Numbered from the stretch's first letter, positions 28,740 through 41,530 are shown. The stretch: 64,000 nt of DNA from Pyxicephalus adspersus (GCF_032062135.1 NC_092863.1:18500284-18564283); one strand, 5' to 3'. Numbers and translations are program-made. The notes: a model not told the origin generated them from the letters alone.

Positions 28740-30380
28740 AAACTTGTAGGGGAACACTGCAGGGAAAATCTAGAGATTGCTAGCACACTGGAAAAAATGT
28801 TTTACTGTGTTCCTGGCTAAAAAGAATAATTTGGGCTTCTGTAGCTTCATCCTATTGTAAGATAGTCTTGAACTTCATATTTGTTTAAACATTCTTGGTT
28901 ATAGCGTACATAAAAAAGTATGGAACACCTTCAACATTTCTACTGTTCATTGAACAGGAACTCCTGCTTGTTTAGCAGTAAAATAAAATGTGTTGTCCTA
29001 AAGGTCAGAACCACCAAGAACTGGTATTTCAAGTTGGATCACATACTAGTTCCATGGGTTTCTAAGAATTTCAGCAATAACATATTCACAGCAGAATCCC
29101 CAGTGCTTTTCCATTGTTGCAGCCTTCATAGAATCAAACGGTACACCCTTGAGATGAATTGTCCTTAATGCCCTTTGTTATGGCCTGAGGCGACATTGAC
29201 ACAAGTTGTCAGAGAGATTTTGATTCAGCCCATCATTTTTCACTCAGAAATTCATCCATATTTCTATCTTCATTTGACATTAGCTTTTGTCAGATGCTTT
29301 CAGTATACCTCTTCTAAAGATTGTCCATATGTCTCTTAGATCTTATGTTAAATGAACACATCCAGCTACTTTTTCTTCTATTGCTTATTGAGGGCATCAC
29401 CTTTCTACATAGTTTAAAACTCCTTTGGCTTTAATTGCATTGGAGCAAATAAAATATGAATAGATGCTTTAAATTAATAGTCCTCAAACCTTTTATGTCT
29501 TCCAAAGGTGAATGCTGTTCAATCTCTTAATATATAGCAGCTTAATAATAATTTTTTTGGGACAGTTGTATTAGTTTTCTTTCTTCGGACTTAGAACATT
29601 TTCAGCAAGTGCAGAACAATACAATATAAAAATGTAGTTACCTGGTAGTTTATTTCACACCAAACTAAGATAAGATTTATTTGTATTTAAAACCTGAAGA
29701 TCAGCCTAGGATAACGAAGCTGTTCAGCATTGGCACACATATACAATGAAGTGAGTAAGTCAGCATTGGGCAGGAAGTGTGCTGATTGCAGGATCACCAG
29801 GTGAACATGAATTGAATGAAAGAAAATTATACTAAATGGAAAACTAAACCACCCCATCGAAGGACTGATGAGCTATTTATTACTTCCTTGTTTTATGGGT
29901 TTATCTTAATTTATTACCAAAGCACCCTACATTTATTAATTTATTAGTATATACAAAAATAGTAATTTTAAACTTTCCACTTGATGTATATATTATATAA
30001 GTCTCCAGAGCTCGTAGATTTACACAACATTTTAGTAACAACAGGAACATTTAGTTATTGTGATAGTACAATAAACTATCAATAAACCCAACACACATAA
30101 ATACTTGGTGCTGCTTTATTTAGTATTTAGAATTATTGATGATTGGTGATTCTCAAGAGGAACTAAAGTGGAACTGGTGGTCCATCTTGTATGGATGTTA
30201 GTAAATAGGACAGACCAAGTAAAAAAAAAGGGAAAGAAAATTATATAAGATGAAAAGAAACAGAAGACATCTACAAGGATCTTCTTGTAGATGTTGGTAT
30301 TGTGCCACTCTCTCAGGGTGAAATTTTGTTGTGCTGCCCCCGTGTTTATTGGTATTTGTGTTGCCCATGTATAGATAGAT
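28740..30380. other. Intergenic stretch, no gene seen
   Basis: AT-rich and non-coding by eye. The block 28905-29430 is less AT-biased and could be an old transposon remnant, but I recognise no motif in it. Confidence 0.5.
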
Positions 30381-30383
30381 GTA

Positions 30384-30721
30384 CAGGTTGACAATCAAAA
30401 ATCCGGACCTGAGGTGTGCCGGGTTTTCGAAAATTCTGGATTTTTAAAAAAAATATACTCGCCTCCACACACAGGCTAGCTTTTCTCTTGCAGCAACGCG
30501 AACATCTGGCACAGTTCCAGGGAGCAGGCAGCAGGGACGTCTCAACGTGTATTTAGTGTAGTAAGCAAGAACTAACGGCTGTTTCTGCAGAACAGTGCCA
30601 TTAAAACATCAGTGGCCAAACAGTGTACTGCAGTCCCTGTAATAAAAATGCGATCCGAAATTCATGCTGGAAAACTGAAAGAACTGGATTATCGTTGGTC
30701 GGATTGTTGATTGTCAACCTG
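30384..30721. mobile_element. pogo/Tigger-like MITE flanked by TA
   Basis: The element begins CAGGTTGACAATCAAAAATC and ends GATTGTTGATTGTCAACCTG, inverted repeats of over 20 bases with few mismatches. TA stands directly outside each end (30382-30383 and 30722-30723), the target duplication of the Tc1/mariner/pogo superfamily, and the CAGGTTGAC start resembles Tigger ends. Its 338 bases carry no transposase. Confidence 0.82.
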
Positions 30722-30723
30722 TA

Positions 30724-31230
30724 TGTGCTATTGGCCTCTGTAAAGGAACCATGCACACAGACCTAGAGAGAAAAGGTTTACAAATGAACTTACAGCCACT
30801 GTGAGTGGACCATGAAAACAGACCTAAGAGGGAAGGGGATCTGTGGTTTTTCCTATGTACCACTGCTGATAAATGGGATCGGCTGATGTGTGTGCTTTTG
30901 GCTTCTCTGATGAGACCATGTGCAGTCTCATTAACACTACTGTTAGGGTATTGCCTCTGGACACTGGTGTAAAGGTCCATCAGGCTGGACTTTACCCTGC
31001 GGCCCACTCCTTATGGTATCTTATGGCCCAGTGCAGTGATGTCAAGGGAAGGACTATTGCAGTCTGCAACATGTCTGAACTGCTGTCTGTAGACAAAACT
31101 GCTTCCAACACGGCGCCCCCGTCTGGAGAGAGTCTGGACTTTGACGGAGTCAGTAGAGTAGAAGTTGGTGGACTGTGGATGGATCACAATGGACATTTTG
31201 CTTCAGGACAGACAATGAAATGCTAAAAGT
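30724..31230. other. GC-richer block with overlapping open frames, unrecognised
   Basis: The block holds a 117-codon open stretch on + (30873-31226) and a 97-codon one on - (30714-31007). No splice-site pattern or domain is recognisable. Composition differs from the AT-rich flanks. It may be an old repeat or retro-fragment; I do not call a gene. Confidence 0.3.
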
Positions 31231-32267
31231 CAGTAAGTATGTCTAATGTTAGCTAAGCTTTAGCCTGCAGGTCTACGTTGAATGGAAGTGTTTTATACTT
31301 CTGACTTTTCTTTATCTACATGGATATTGCTGGAGGAGATTTGTTGACTTTTGTGGGATATTGATGGATTTCCATTTCTACCTCCACCCATTTGCTATTG
31401 CCTTCGCCAAGTGGTTTCTGGAAGGAAGATCTCACAACCATGGAGTATATGAACATTACAGAAATGTCTGTGTCTGATTTATTACACCAATATTATTTAT
31501 ATATTCATAATTCAAATGAATGATTAGTTACAATCATTAATATTAGGGAGCCTTAGAAATGATTTTAGTAAAAAAAAAAAATGTAGGCCTTTTTCTTGAA
31601 TATGGTGTCTGCTCTTCTCTAAAAAGATGCCACAAAATATGCAAATTAGCTAATATTTTAAACTAATTTATGAGGATGTCTACTGACACTGCCAAGGGGA
31701 AGGAATGTACCTTTTATTGTTTTCAAGTCAAGAGAACATGTGTAGGAGATAGAAAACTACTGCAACAATTTGTGAAAAACATTGACATTTCCAAGAACCC
31801 AAATTTCCAGGGATAAACAAGGAAATCCATGGTCAGATGGGTATACAAATGCCAAAACATTTTTACTAATGTGGTAGTGTAGTTCTCTAAATTACCACGA
31901 GATGTCAGCAGCACCGCAAATTTAGTTTTGTAAAGTAGCAGGCTATTTAGTTTTATGTTATAAAGTGTTTATAGCAATCTTAATAAATAAAGGGATCATT
32001 TGTGCTTTATCATACTTAAAGTTATTGGTGATAAGCAGGGAGGAAAGTAGACAGTTTTGGGGTGTGGATTATCTCTGAACAGTCTAGAATCTAATGTAAT
32101 TTATATGTGCACATGTCCAACTTTTCCACATCTATTGCACTTAAGCCTTTAAAACTGCATAATGTTTACATTTATTAGGAAAAAGACATAAGTAGCCGAT
32201 AGACAGGAGGAAAATGTTGTCTGTCTAAAGCCCTGTACAGACATTATTATTATTAATTATATTAATA

Positions 32268-32405
32268 AACAGGATTTATTTAGCGCCAACATATTGTGCA
32301 GCTTTGTACAATAAATAGGGTTGCAAATGACAGACAGATACAGACAGTGACACAGGAGGAGAGGGCCCTGCCCCGAAGAGCTTACAATCTAGGAGACTCT
32401 GCAAT
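32268..32405. repeat. Dispersed repeat with GCGCCAACATATTGTGCAG head
   Basis: It starts TTTATTTAGCGCCAACATA, then TGTACAATAAATAGGGTTGCAA, ACAGTGACACAGGAGGAGAG and AGCTTACAATCTAGGAG. The longest copy of this family here is 48090-48720. Confidence 0.8.
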
Positions 32406-32550
32406 ATTTGATCAATTAGATAATATCCAGGGACAGTCGAACAAACTACTTTGTTCTGTTTTAAGGAGAGAGAAGGGGGAAGGATAAAAAAGGAAGGAAA
32501 AAAGGAAAAAAGGAAGAGTAGGAGCCATATGACTATGGTAGAGACATTAG

Positions 32551-32640
32551 AATGTGAGCCCCTTTGACAGTGATATGACAATGGACTTTGTAAAGTGCTG
32601 CGTAATATCTCAGCACTTTAAAAATACATGTTAATAAAAA
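32551..32640 (+). repeat. SINE tail fragment
   Basis: It has GAGCCCCTTTGACAGTGATA, ATGGACTTTGTAAAGTGCTG and CGTAATAT, the 3' part of the tRNA-like SINE found fully at 58931-59215. Confidence 0.7.
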
Positions 32641-32861
32641 TTGTTTTTTTGTTTTTTTTTTAAAGTAAAAGTAATCCTTTTTTTAGGAATGGAAATGAGC
32701 ATTGTAAGTGTCTTGTATCAATAATATATCAGAAGGAACAGCAGGACACAACACTCTCCCTGCAACACTCTGAAAAACACCGAGCTTATTTTATATTAAA
32801 AAAAAAATATATAGTGTCAAGGTTTGATGAACTTAAAGGGACACCCCTTCAGTATTTTCCC

Positions 32862-33048
32862 AAGCCTGATATATTAAAGCTGGAGAGATCAGTGAAGCTG
32901 GCCGATTCAGCCAACCTGGAGTGCATTTCTTCTGCTAGAAAATATTTTGAATCTTGGACCAGATCCATTCCAGCTTTGCTGGATCACCCAGTTTCACTGA
33001 TGAAATTATATCATCTCCAGTTTTGGAGAGCTTTAAGAAATCAAGCCC
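32862..33048. repeat. Foldback element, near full length
   Basis: It runs from GCCTGATATATTAAAGCTGG to GGAGAGCTTTAAGAAATCAAGC with a central TTTTGAATCTTGGACCAG. The two arms are inverted repeats, partly decayed by a deletion in the left arm. Confidence 0.85.
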
Positions 33049-33057
33049 CTTGGTTTT

Positions 33058-33190
33058 AAGCCGGGTGGGAATAAGCTGTAGGCGGGTGGTGTCTTCTGTA
33101 TTTTAACCCAACTTTTCAGTAACCAACTAAAAACAGTGGGTACACTGAAAAGTGCTGGGTGGTACACCCTACTAAAACAGGTTGGGTTTC
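33058..33190. mobile_element. Short MITE copy, CTTTTCAGTAACCA family
   Basis: GCCGGGTGGGAATAAGCTGT, CCAACTTTTCAGTAACCA and ACTGAAAAGTGCTGGGTGG match the element at 14658-14827 and the fragment at window start. It abuts the foldback copy ending at 33048. Confidence 0.7.
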
Positions 33191-36100
33191 ATGGTAGGAA
33201 ACATTACGTGCTAGTTACAACTGCCTTCAGGGCTGAATAAATGGCCTGCACCCTCTAGCCTGACAACCTATATTTTTGACTAGGTGTACAGGAATGAGAG
33301 AGCCAATGGAAAAATTATAAATCCCAGATTCAATTTTTTTCAGAATCTTTCGGCATAAATTCTAAATGTTATCAAATCTAAGCAACTTATTACCTAAACA
33401 TCATCATGTGAGGCACATCATCTCACATATCGATAAAGTTTAGATATGTAAGAGAAAGTATCCCTAAAGTAAAAATTATTCAATTATTAAAGTGATATTG
33501 CTTTCCTAGAATACATTCTACTTTTACATATGTTTCTGTATTGGCGAATTACAGAAATCTGTATTCCTTCCATACATAGTTTACAGTGTGCCATACCCAC
33601 TATTCAGGTATATCCAAACAATACATGCATAAAATGAAAAATCACTGATTTTTTTTTTTTTTTAATATACAATTCTTACTTCCTACGCAGCTATAAATTG
33701 CCCGGAGTCTAAAACACAGAATGGCCTCCAAGCACTGCTTACCAACTATTTTGATACTGTTGCTATATACATTCTTCCCAATCTGATTTTAAAGTTGGTA
33801 ACAAAATATAATCAAACATTCTCAGTTTTCCAAATGATTGATGGATTAAAAAACTATTCATAAAGTATATCTGTAGAAATATTTGTTTTCTGTCTGATAC
33901 CCACTGAGGACACAGTGGAAAATGGATAACATCTAAATATATGCAATTCATTGGTAGTTTGGAAACTTGACGGGAGAATGTGCAAATTAACAGTTTTGGC
34001 TTAAAAAATGGTATTTTATGTTACAAATGTGTGCAAGTGTAACACAACACTGAAAAATATATCATCAAATTTATAAATAATTTTAATAAAATTGTAAAAA
34101 AAAAAAATAGCTAAGGAGAGAAGAAGAAATGAAATAAAGCTGATTAGGGTTATCTAAAGGTACGACTGGTATTATTTTCCAGGCAATTGGTGGCAGGAAA
34201 AGGAGAGTGATATAAGAGATATCTTGGAAACTTTGATGTTTCTTGGATGTATTTTTGAAAGCCCTGTAGTAATAATTGCTGCTTTTCTAATCAGTTAAAC
34301 TTAATCTTTTTTAAGAATTGTTAAGAGTATTACAAAAAATCAGGAATGTATCCATGATAGAGGGGTCTATTTTAAAACCTAAATTGCGTTGCCTAAATAA
34401 TTTATAAGCATAACATCCAATCAAATGTGCTGAATACATTTGCTCTTTAATGGTAGCCTACAGATTTCCTTATCACAGACATACCCAAAAAAAAACAAAT
34501 TATTATATGGTCTGCCTATCACATGTAGAGAAAGTTGTCTGTGGGTACCATAGACAACCAATGGTTGACCACTAGACAATAACCTTTAACCAGTCTGATA
34601 AATGGGCATACATTACTTATAGTATTATACTCATTATGGAATCCCTGCTTAACGTCCAGCTAAAAGTACTATGTAGATTTATCTCATTGGCCTGGTTCCG
34701 GAGAAATACCAACACCAAAGGACCTCTTACCTGTTAGCAGGAAGACTAAAGATAGGGCTGATTTACATAAAAATGGCCGGATGTACCAGCTCCGTACACA
34801 CCTCAATAAGATGTAAGCACAATACAGAGTCCTAACCATTTATTAGTCTTATATACGCACCAGACAAGAAGGATTACAAGATTATCTTGTCAGGGAAGCA
34901 CACAGCAAAGTAGGACGATGACAAGTCAGAGAGAGGGAGGCCACGAGTACATCTTCTAAAGAGCTGTCATACAAATAACTTTATATAATCCTGTTCTTTA
35001 GTGAAAATAATGGCCTTTGTATCATTAAGTGACCCAGGGCAATTTTGTAACAAAGTTCACCTGAGTTCGAAGCGTCAAGACAAAAAAAAATATATCCGCA
35101 ATGTATGCAGAGTTCAGCATGTTTTGTACCCTTAAAGATCCTGTAAGTGCAGAATAAATTACCTACCGATCTGCCAGGAATAAAAAAAAAAGGCACAGTA
35201 GTGTACTTAACAGACCAAAATGTATGAAATAGTATTGCACAAACATTCCACTGAAACTTTCAGCAAAAACAAATGTTTAAGCTGAGAGTTTAGAGGCAAC
35301 ATTTGGAAGCCCTTAAATGTACAAAGAAGGCATCCACTGCCCCTTGGTACATTCCTTCTTACTTACCACCAATCCTATTGCTAACCCCACCAGCAAGTGT
35401 TAGCCCCACCCCTAATGATCTCCAGCCCATTGATATGTAGTCCTTGTAGATGAGATGTATTCCAATGTGCTTAGGTGATCCCCTTTGTACTAAACATAGT
35501 GGGATTGTTATACTGTAATTGTTCAAAGCAAAAATACTTGGCTTATGTGCATCGAGTAATAACTCCTGAAGAAGCAGCTAAATGTCCGCGAAACACGTTG
35601 AGTAAAATTGTGAATTGATGATTGTACTAGGATCCCAATTGGAACAACCTATATGGATATACTAAGAATGTTTTATGTGGTTGTAACTTGTCAAAATGTA
35701 TATGTTTTTATGGACTAAATACTATTGTAATTAAAATATATATTTTTTTTTAATCAAGATTGATTTGATCATTACTTTGAGGATATGTGCCTTTAAAATC
35801 CCGCACAAACTCCACTCTATGTGGTATCTTTTGTCTTCTTGTTAAATAAATGGGATGCAACACTAATATGGCTAACGGGGCAAACTAACCTTAACAAATT
35901 CTTCTTTTCATTCTCCTATGTTTTACAGAAACATGAAATAAGAATTTAAAGTATTGTTACTAAATGCAAAACGTATTCTACTTTTAGCCATGGAAACCAT
36001 GCTCACTATGTAGACAGTGTTCAAGCTATAATGATTTTAGTAGATTGCTTTAGTAAAGGATGGCGATATAGAATGATGGCCCTGATTTCCCTTCTAACAC

Positions 36101-37860
36101 TGTAGGGGATATGCTCCCCATGTAGTAGTCTAGTACGGGGATGCAGAGCCTTGCATTGAGCTGGGTTATTATTAGCAGATAGTTGTGCCATCAAAGTTTT
36201 TTGTGCCCCTATCCTGATTTAATATTTACCTTTGAAGAGGAACACCCAAAACAGGACATCTTGAGGGTTGTAAAAACCAGAACTGCAGGGCCCAGGTGTA
36301 TTTTGAGGTCTATGAAGGGTCTCTCAAGGAAGCAACAGGGTCAGGTTAATTAGTGGTAAAAAAGGGAGAGGACTGATTTGCGGCCTCCCAACTTCACACA
36401 TCTTGGAGCTATGGTGCACATTTGTGGATTCAGAGTATTGCAAAAAAATCTCTTTTTGCCTCTACAGGAGGCTGACCTTGATTGCTCATAAAGTTTTTAC
36501 TACATCAGGTACTCCCTCTTTCACATCTTTTTTTTTAGCAAACTTTGGACTTTGTTTAAGAAATCCTAATTTAAGAAACAATTCTGACTAAGCTTTATAA
36601 AAACTAGAGCACTTTTTTTTACTGTGTGCTTCACATCACTGGACTTGGCATGTAATAAAAGTTTACAGGTGTAGGTTTCCTATATTTGTTTCAATTCTGC
36701 AATCTGACCTTTGTGAGATAATATCTAAAAAAAAGAAACGCCATCTCTGTGTGCCTTGCTTGCCAATCTAGATCATTATCTTTTCAAACATAAAATGATA
36801 TCAACAGTTTGGGTTCTCCAGAAAAAGACAGGAGTAATCCATGTACTTAGTACAATACCTCTAATACGTGGTATAAATGATTTGCTGGAATTGGGGAAAC
36901 TGTGTTAATGCATGTGCAACAAAGGGCAATCATGGCAATACATGGGCAGAAAAGGGGCATTGGTGGCAGTAGACAAGCAACGGGCAATAGTGACAATGCA
37001 TGGGTGACAAATGGTAGTAAAAATAAGGAAAATACAGTAATGTGCTGGTTATAGAAGTGGGCAAGTGGAACAGGTAAACAATCAATGTTTTTATATCAAT
37101 TTTTAGCAGAGTAAGTCTAAGTTACCTTTGGATCAGCCTCCCCCTTCAAAAAAAACTGCAAAACAGAGTTTAGCAGGACAGGAATATTTTCCCTGTACAA
37201 GTTTCCCTTTAGTTTACCATGGTAAAATGCGATTAGCAGAAGAGATATTACCTGTGCAATTGTGGGATTAAAAATTGCTGTGTAGCCGTAAGCATAACCT
37301 GCATGTTGGAACACCTGTGTTAGCTAAAAGAATTTAAGTTAAGCAATTGGCATTTATAAAAGTAGGACTGGCTGCATCTGTTAGTCAATATTCCTTCCTA
37401 AACACACTCCAGAAATATTTATTGCTATTTACCTTCAAAATAATCAAAATTTTAAAAATGTGGATAACCCACAATTTAGAAATGATCAAAGCAAAGAAAA
37501 CCATTTTATGTACACTTGTAGACTGTTTTTGTAAATTCAGATTAAATAGATGTAGTTGTTTGAGCTATGGCCCAGTGAAAATAACTTAATCCAATCCAAA
37601 AGTATAGAATCAATAGTACAGTATAGAAACAATAGGTCTTCCTTTAAACAAGGCCTCCAGATAAATGCGATCTACCTGAATAAAATCACGAGGACAATGT
37701 AATTCTTTCATTATTTTTTCAATAAGAATATCAATTTGTATACTTTAGTAAAAAAACAAAAAAGTACAACATTGGCTGCATAAGCAGAAATGACTTTTCA
37801 TGGACACTTTCTACAAGTGTCTGAAGTTGACTTAATGAAGTTTTTGGCAGTTACCCTATG
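33191..37860. other. Intergenic stretch, no gene seen
   Basis: AT-rich sequence with short A and T runs. A short motif near 35568-35602 (CCTGAAGAAGCAGC followed by CGCGAAACACGTTGAG) is a widespread vertebrate repeat fragment. No exon with recognisable protein content is visible. Confidence 0.6.
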
Positions 37861-37879
37861 CAAACCTACGTCAGATACG

Positions 37880-38420
37880 AGATGTTGATTTTTTCCTAAA
37901 TTTAAGCATTTCAATGGGTTTTAAATCAGGGGTTTGACTAGGCTAGTCCATAACCCTTCTTTTGAGCCATTCCTTCGTACATTTGTTAGTGTGCTTTGCC
38001 TGATCATTTGGGCATGAACTTCAACTTTTGGACTGATGGCCTCATCTTCTTATCAAGTACACTTTGATATAGCACAGAATTGTTTGATAATAATGCAATC
38101 GTTGACTTGTTGCTTGCAAGCTGTCCAAATGATGAAGCTGTGAAGCAACCTTAAATCATACAAAAAAAATCATCATGCTTCACAGTTTATATGGATTTTT
38201 TCCCTAAAATGCTATCTTTGGTTTGCACTAAATATTCTACTGTCACTGTGGACAAGCAACTGTACTTTTGATTATTTAGTCCAAAGCATTTCTAAAGGCC
38301 ATATCTTTGTCTATATTTCCAAATGTTCCTTTTGGACAGCAAAGGCTTTCTAGTTGTATATGCATGCACTTTGACACCATCTATTGCAAGACTTATCTGT
38401 AAGTACCACAATATATGAAG
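37880..38420 (-). pseudogene. Fossil Tc1/mariner transposase
   Basis: Read on the - strand near 37900-38010, one frame gives NDQAKHTNKCTKEW, a stop, and then PDLKPIEM. These correspond to the DN-x-PKHT and PDLNPIE motifs of Tc1-type DDE transposases, which hold the second Asp and the Glu. Higher coordinates continue with a TVKH-like stretch near 38175. An in-frame stop and shifts show that it is dead. Element ends were not located. Confidence 0.75.
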
Positions 38421-39174
38421 GTTTTTTGGAGATGTCTTAACATCAAACAGCCAGCTCTATTTTCTAACAGTGGAATAATTAAATACATATAATTTAGCAA
38501 TCCTTTTAAGTCTCATGCCAGACTTAGACATCCACAAACATCTTTCTGTTGAACTTGGGAAGCTCCTTTGATCTTTAAAATATCAATAGGACAGGGAACA
38601 CCAGATCCTCAAAATCCTGGGTTGGTAATGAGAGCTTTAAACCTCAAGCAAACTAAAGGTAACGCAAATTTTTAAAGCAATCGTGTTAAACAGTGCAAAT
38701 TATTATTAATACCTATATAACAGAACTTCATAAGTTCAAAACTCCAATGTAGAGACACAAACAGGGCCTCCCAATTCTTTTGGCTAATCAAGTCTTGGTC
38801 ACATGGTAGTAAATGGTTGACCTTCCCACTGGGATTAGTTGGGCATTAAAAATATGTATGGTGTGTTGAAAAGGGGCCACCTGGTAGAAATGATGGTACA
38901 GATGTATTTGGTGCATAAAATGGCTTGTAGTAAAAAGCTAAAGTGACTTACTATATTAATAAAAATGGTCTTTGATCACAATAGTGCCCAGCATAGTATA
39001 ACTGATCCTATGTGATAGGGCACTTCCATGGTTTGCTCACATGTTACAAAGATTGGCAAAGGCTGTTCGAATTTTACAAATGTCTGAAATGGTAAATCTT
39101 TGGATTGTAGTCGAATTCTCTATATGCTGCAAGTATCAGAGTATTCCTTGTACATTGTTGTGCTGTAAGTCTCG

Positions 39175-39394
39175 GGGCCTTACTTATTAAAGTTCCCTAA
39201 GGCTGGAGAAGATATACTTTCATCAGTGAAGCTGGGTGATTCAGCAAACCTGGAATGGATTTCTTCAGTCATTGCTATTTGCTAGCAAATATTTTGAATC
39301 CTGGACTAGATGCATTCCAGATTTGCTGGATCACAAAGCTTCACTGATGAAAATGTATCCTCTCCAGCTATGGAAAGCTTTAATTATTCAGGCC
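39175..39394. repeat. Foldback element, full copy
   Basis: Left arm: GGGCCTTACTTATTAAAG, TCCCTAAGGCTGGAGAAG, TTTCATCAGTGAAGCTGG, CAGCAAACCTGGAATGGA. Right arm: TGCATTCCAGATTTGCTGGA, AGCTTCACTGATGAAAATG, CTCTCCAGCTATGGAAAGC, TTCAGGCC. The arms are about 95 bases each and complementary over most of their length, around a loop with TTTTGAATCCTGGA. No coding capacity. Confidence 0.9.
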
Positions 39395-40079
39395 ATCTGA
39401 TTCCTCTCTTGCAAGAATTAAAGCTCAGAGCTTGCCTTTGGGATTGTTAAAATGTTCATTGAAAGGCCACACACATCTTGCTGCTAGTATTACCTCTCAT
39501 AGAATACTATAATAAGGTGTTTACTCATTAGCACAACTCTTATTGCTAGTTTTGGATAATTATAGAGCTTAGATTTTACTGCTGACCTTGGCAGACTCTG
39601 CTGCTTAGTCTTCTGCCTGTATGTAAAGTCACATCACAGCAACAAAAGAATATTATGCTTTTGGTGTGTCTCATATCATATCTATATATAGTTATAGCCT
39701 CGATTTCTACTTCTAGATCTGAACAGAAGCTTAAACAAAACATTATACAAAGCTTCAACAATACATTAAATTAAGCTTGAACAAACCCATTAGATCATGA
39801 TGCAGTACTGCATCATATATAACGTACCAAAGAACAATAACAACGGTTATATAACCCAGCAGGTGCATATTACAACACAGCAGAAAATGGTTTTAAACAG
39901 TAAGAGCATATTATACCGGAAATGTAATTTATAGGATTTTATATAGTATATTATATCAAGTAATGGAACATTACAATACAGCAAATCTGCATCTGATATA
40001 TCAGAATACAACTACAAATATTTCTTGCTCAATGAACATAAAATGGCAAAACATATCACCCATGCTTGGTGTTAAGCCG

Positions 40080-40390
40080 CATAAACACTTGCAATTATAG
40101 TCGTTGGAAAGGATCTTTCACGATCTTTTCCAACGACTAATAACTCCAAGATGCATGAACGATGCTTTACATACAGCTCCTTTCTGCTCTATGCAGAGGG
40201 GAAGGGGAGCGCGACCGAGCAGCACTCCACTGTGCTCTCCCCCCCTTCACTTGCATTACCATCGTTCGTCATTTATCGCCTGTGGAACCGCCAAGACGAC
40301 GCACGCTGTACACACTTCAGATTCTCGCCTGATATCGGCCCTGAGCCGATTATCTGGCCAGAACTATTGGAAGTGTGTACAAAGCTTTAC
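40080..40390. repeat. MITE-like repeat with perfect hairpin head
   Basis: GTCGTTGGAAAGGATC and GATCTTTTCCAACGAC form a hairpin at 40100-40137. Farther on, GCACGCTGTACACACTTCAG, TCGCCTGATATCGGCC and CTGAGCCGATTATC match the fragment at 58325-58455. A degraded relative is at 2435-2655. Confidence 0.75.
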
Positions 40391-40539
40391 ACACTCTAAT
40401 ATTTCAATGGGTGGCCCTGATCTGTGATTTCAGCATGTTTTTGTTGTGGTATCATTTTGATAAGCTTATGTAATGTCACAACATTTATTTCTGTGCAGCA
40501 TTGTATTAATTTTTTGCCTGGATCATTGATATTGATGAT

Positions 40540-40960
40540 GGGAGAGTTGGACTGTTGTGTAAAATCTTCTCAAGCACATCCCAATGATTCTTAAGGGGTT
40601 TAGGGTGGTGACCAATCTATAGGTAAAAACTATGTCCTATGTTCCCTGCCCAATTTTTCACACAATTTGAACCCAAAAAGAATCCTGGCATTGTCATCTT
40701 GGAATATGTCTTTGTTATCAGGGAAGAAAAAATCTATTAATGAAAGAATATATTCAGTATATTCAGGCAGTCAGCTGACCTCATGTTTGGCCACATAAAG
40801 TGGTTGATGAACCTAGACCTGACAAAAATGACAAAATCAAACAACCCCATTCTATTTGCTTAGTGGAATCCAGCAGTGTTTGCCTACACAATATATATCC
40901 CTTAGCAGGTATACCACTGCTTCACCAATATTGCCACCATTGAGCCATACGTCAAAGCCA
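40540..40960 (-). pseudogene. Second fossil Tc1/mariner transposase
   Basis: On the - strand, 40685-40712 reads DIFQDDNARI and 40562-40612 reads PKPLKNHWDVLEK in a different frame. They match the QDDN-A and LNPIE-xWDVLEK motifs of Tc1-like transposases, with the catalytic Glu replaced and frameshifts between. It is a different lineage from the copy at 37880, judging by the WDVLEK ending. Confidence 0.72.
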
Positions 40961-41530
40961 GGGTTCAAGCCTAAATATTAAGACCATCCAATATGGTCTT
41001 AATATTTAGTTCCCAACAAAGCTCTTTCTCACATCACTGCCCTCTTGAAGGCATCACTGGGGGAAGAACCAGCTGGCTTTAAACACAAGTCAAGATCAAG
41101 GCAATGGGTACAATATTGGTTCAGCAGGAAGATCCAAGCAGGTCCACTTAAATTTAATGTGATTGCCCAGTGTTAGACAATCTGACCCACTAGTGGAATT
41201 AAAATCTGCCACCAGTTTCTCATAATGGCCTATTAAAGTATACTTTCAAGACCAATGTCATGACCTCAGGTTCCCATTCTAGCCTGTAGATGCCTTACAG
41301 AAAAAGCGGATACGTTACAAAGTTTTATTATATTACAGAGGACATATGGAACAAACTAGGAACGCTGTGTATAGCACCTATATGTATAACAGTTACTTGT
41401 CAGTACTATACCAAAGATAAATATCTTAATCTACCAGTGCAAACTCATTTTATCTATTAGCTTGTTGATACCAGGTAATGAATCTGGTCCAAACAGTGCT
41501 CATATACCTATATAGTGAACATTTGTCTCT

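Noticed and set aside
27525..28820. Very long open frames on both strands
   Set aside because: They cross 963 Ns and consist mostly of undetermined codons; the flanks are minisatellite.
36905..37025. Possible tandem repeat with GGGCAAT and CATGGGC phrases
   Set aside because: No constant period could be set; similarity is limited to short words.
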